Below are positions 63,965-64,000 of a stretch of DNA of 64,000 nt, one piece after another. A program made the translations under genes and the position numbers. This stretch comes from CAIWHR01 sp035541655 (lineage in GTDB: Bacteria; Pseudomonadota; Gammaproteobacteria; Burkholderiales; Casimicrobiaceae), in contig DATKMY010000147.1 in the NCBI GenBank assembly GCA_035541655.1, positions 1 to 64,000 of the forward strand, read 5' to 3'. How positions within the stretch are numbered: the stretch's first letter is position 1; the number at the start of each line of letters is the position of its first letter. The notes below the pieces were generated by a model, which did not search any database, was not told the DNA's origin, and saw only the letters and a list, made by a program, of their open reading frames with translations.

Positions 63965-64000
63965 GACGTGCAGCGTACCGGGCGCGCGGCATAGAAGCTG

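Overview
This is a GC-rich chromosomal segment from a betaproteobacterium, most likely an uncultured soil or sediment member of the Burkholderiales or a neighbouring order. The evidence is the gene order: erpA end, anmK-M23 peptidase-tyrS, tkt-gap-pgk, and polA-LOG-DUF2782-thrB-membrane protein-uvrD-argA-yggX. A CIRCE-controlled groESL, a betaproteobacterial-type soxCDYZAXB operon and TctC/BPSS1780-type families agree with this. I see no tRNA, rRNA, CRISPR array, insertion sequence or phage gene. Most of the window is core metabolism, with two accessory catabolic blocks.

Layout. 1-9.2 kb: end of erpA, a conserved unknown protein, a small membrane protein, a large winged-helix/ATPase regulator, then anmK, an M23 peptidase and tyrS. 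9.2-16.3 kb: a minus-strand thiosulfate-oxidation operon, soxR(ArsR)-soxC-D-Y-Z-A-X-B, with a near-perfect palindrome in front of soxR. 16.4-19.2 kb: a Na/Pi cotransporter gene ruined by an internal deletion, a small unknown gene, and speE-speD. 19.3-26.6 kb: tkt, two GNAT acetyltransferases, gap, a DUF6356 protein and pgk, followed by a DUF1223 protein and a GlsB-type membrane protein.

26.6-38.4 kb: an aromatic catabolism block. A two-gene 3-dehydroshikimate dehydratase system (metal-binding TIM barrel plus HPPD-like VOC protein) would make protocatechuate from dehydroshikimate. A PcaR-type IclR regulator faces pcaI-pcaJ-pcaF-pcaH-pcaG, and an intact branched-chain-amino-acid-type ABC transporter (livH-M-G-F-K) follows. 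The pcaB, pcaC and pcaD steps are not in the window. The divergent region carries a perfect 11-bp inverted repeat that looks like a PcaR operator, then a decayed fragment of a second livF-like gene. 38.4-45.6 kb: a DUF2726 protein and a complete oligopeptide-type ABC transporter (SBP, B, C, D, F) on the minus strand. 45.7-48 kb: groES-groEL with terminator, promoter and CIRCE operator.

48-59.5 kb: an acetyltransferase, two BPSS1780-type membrane proteins, polA and a LOG-family gene whose start codons overlap head to head, DUF2782, thrB, uvrD, argA and yggX. 59.5-62.4 kb: a compact three-gene unit (stand-alone adenylate-forming ligase, acyl carrier protein, alpha/beta hydrolase) that I cannot assign to a known pathway. 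It is the best candidate here for an undescribed small biosynthetic or acyl-transfer system. The window ends with a TctC-type binding protein that lacks an obvious start codon, and a secreted protein resembling a cytochrome c whose CxxCH heme motif has become CxxRH.
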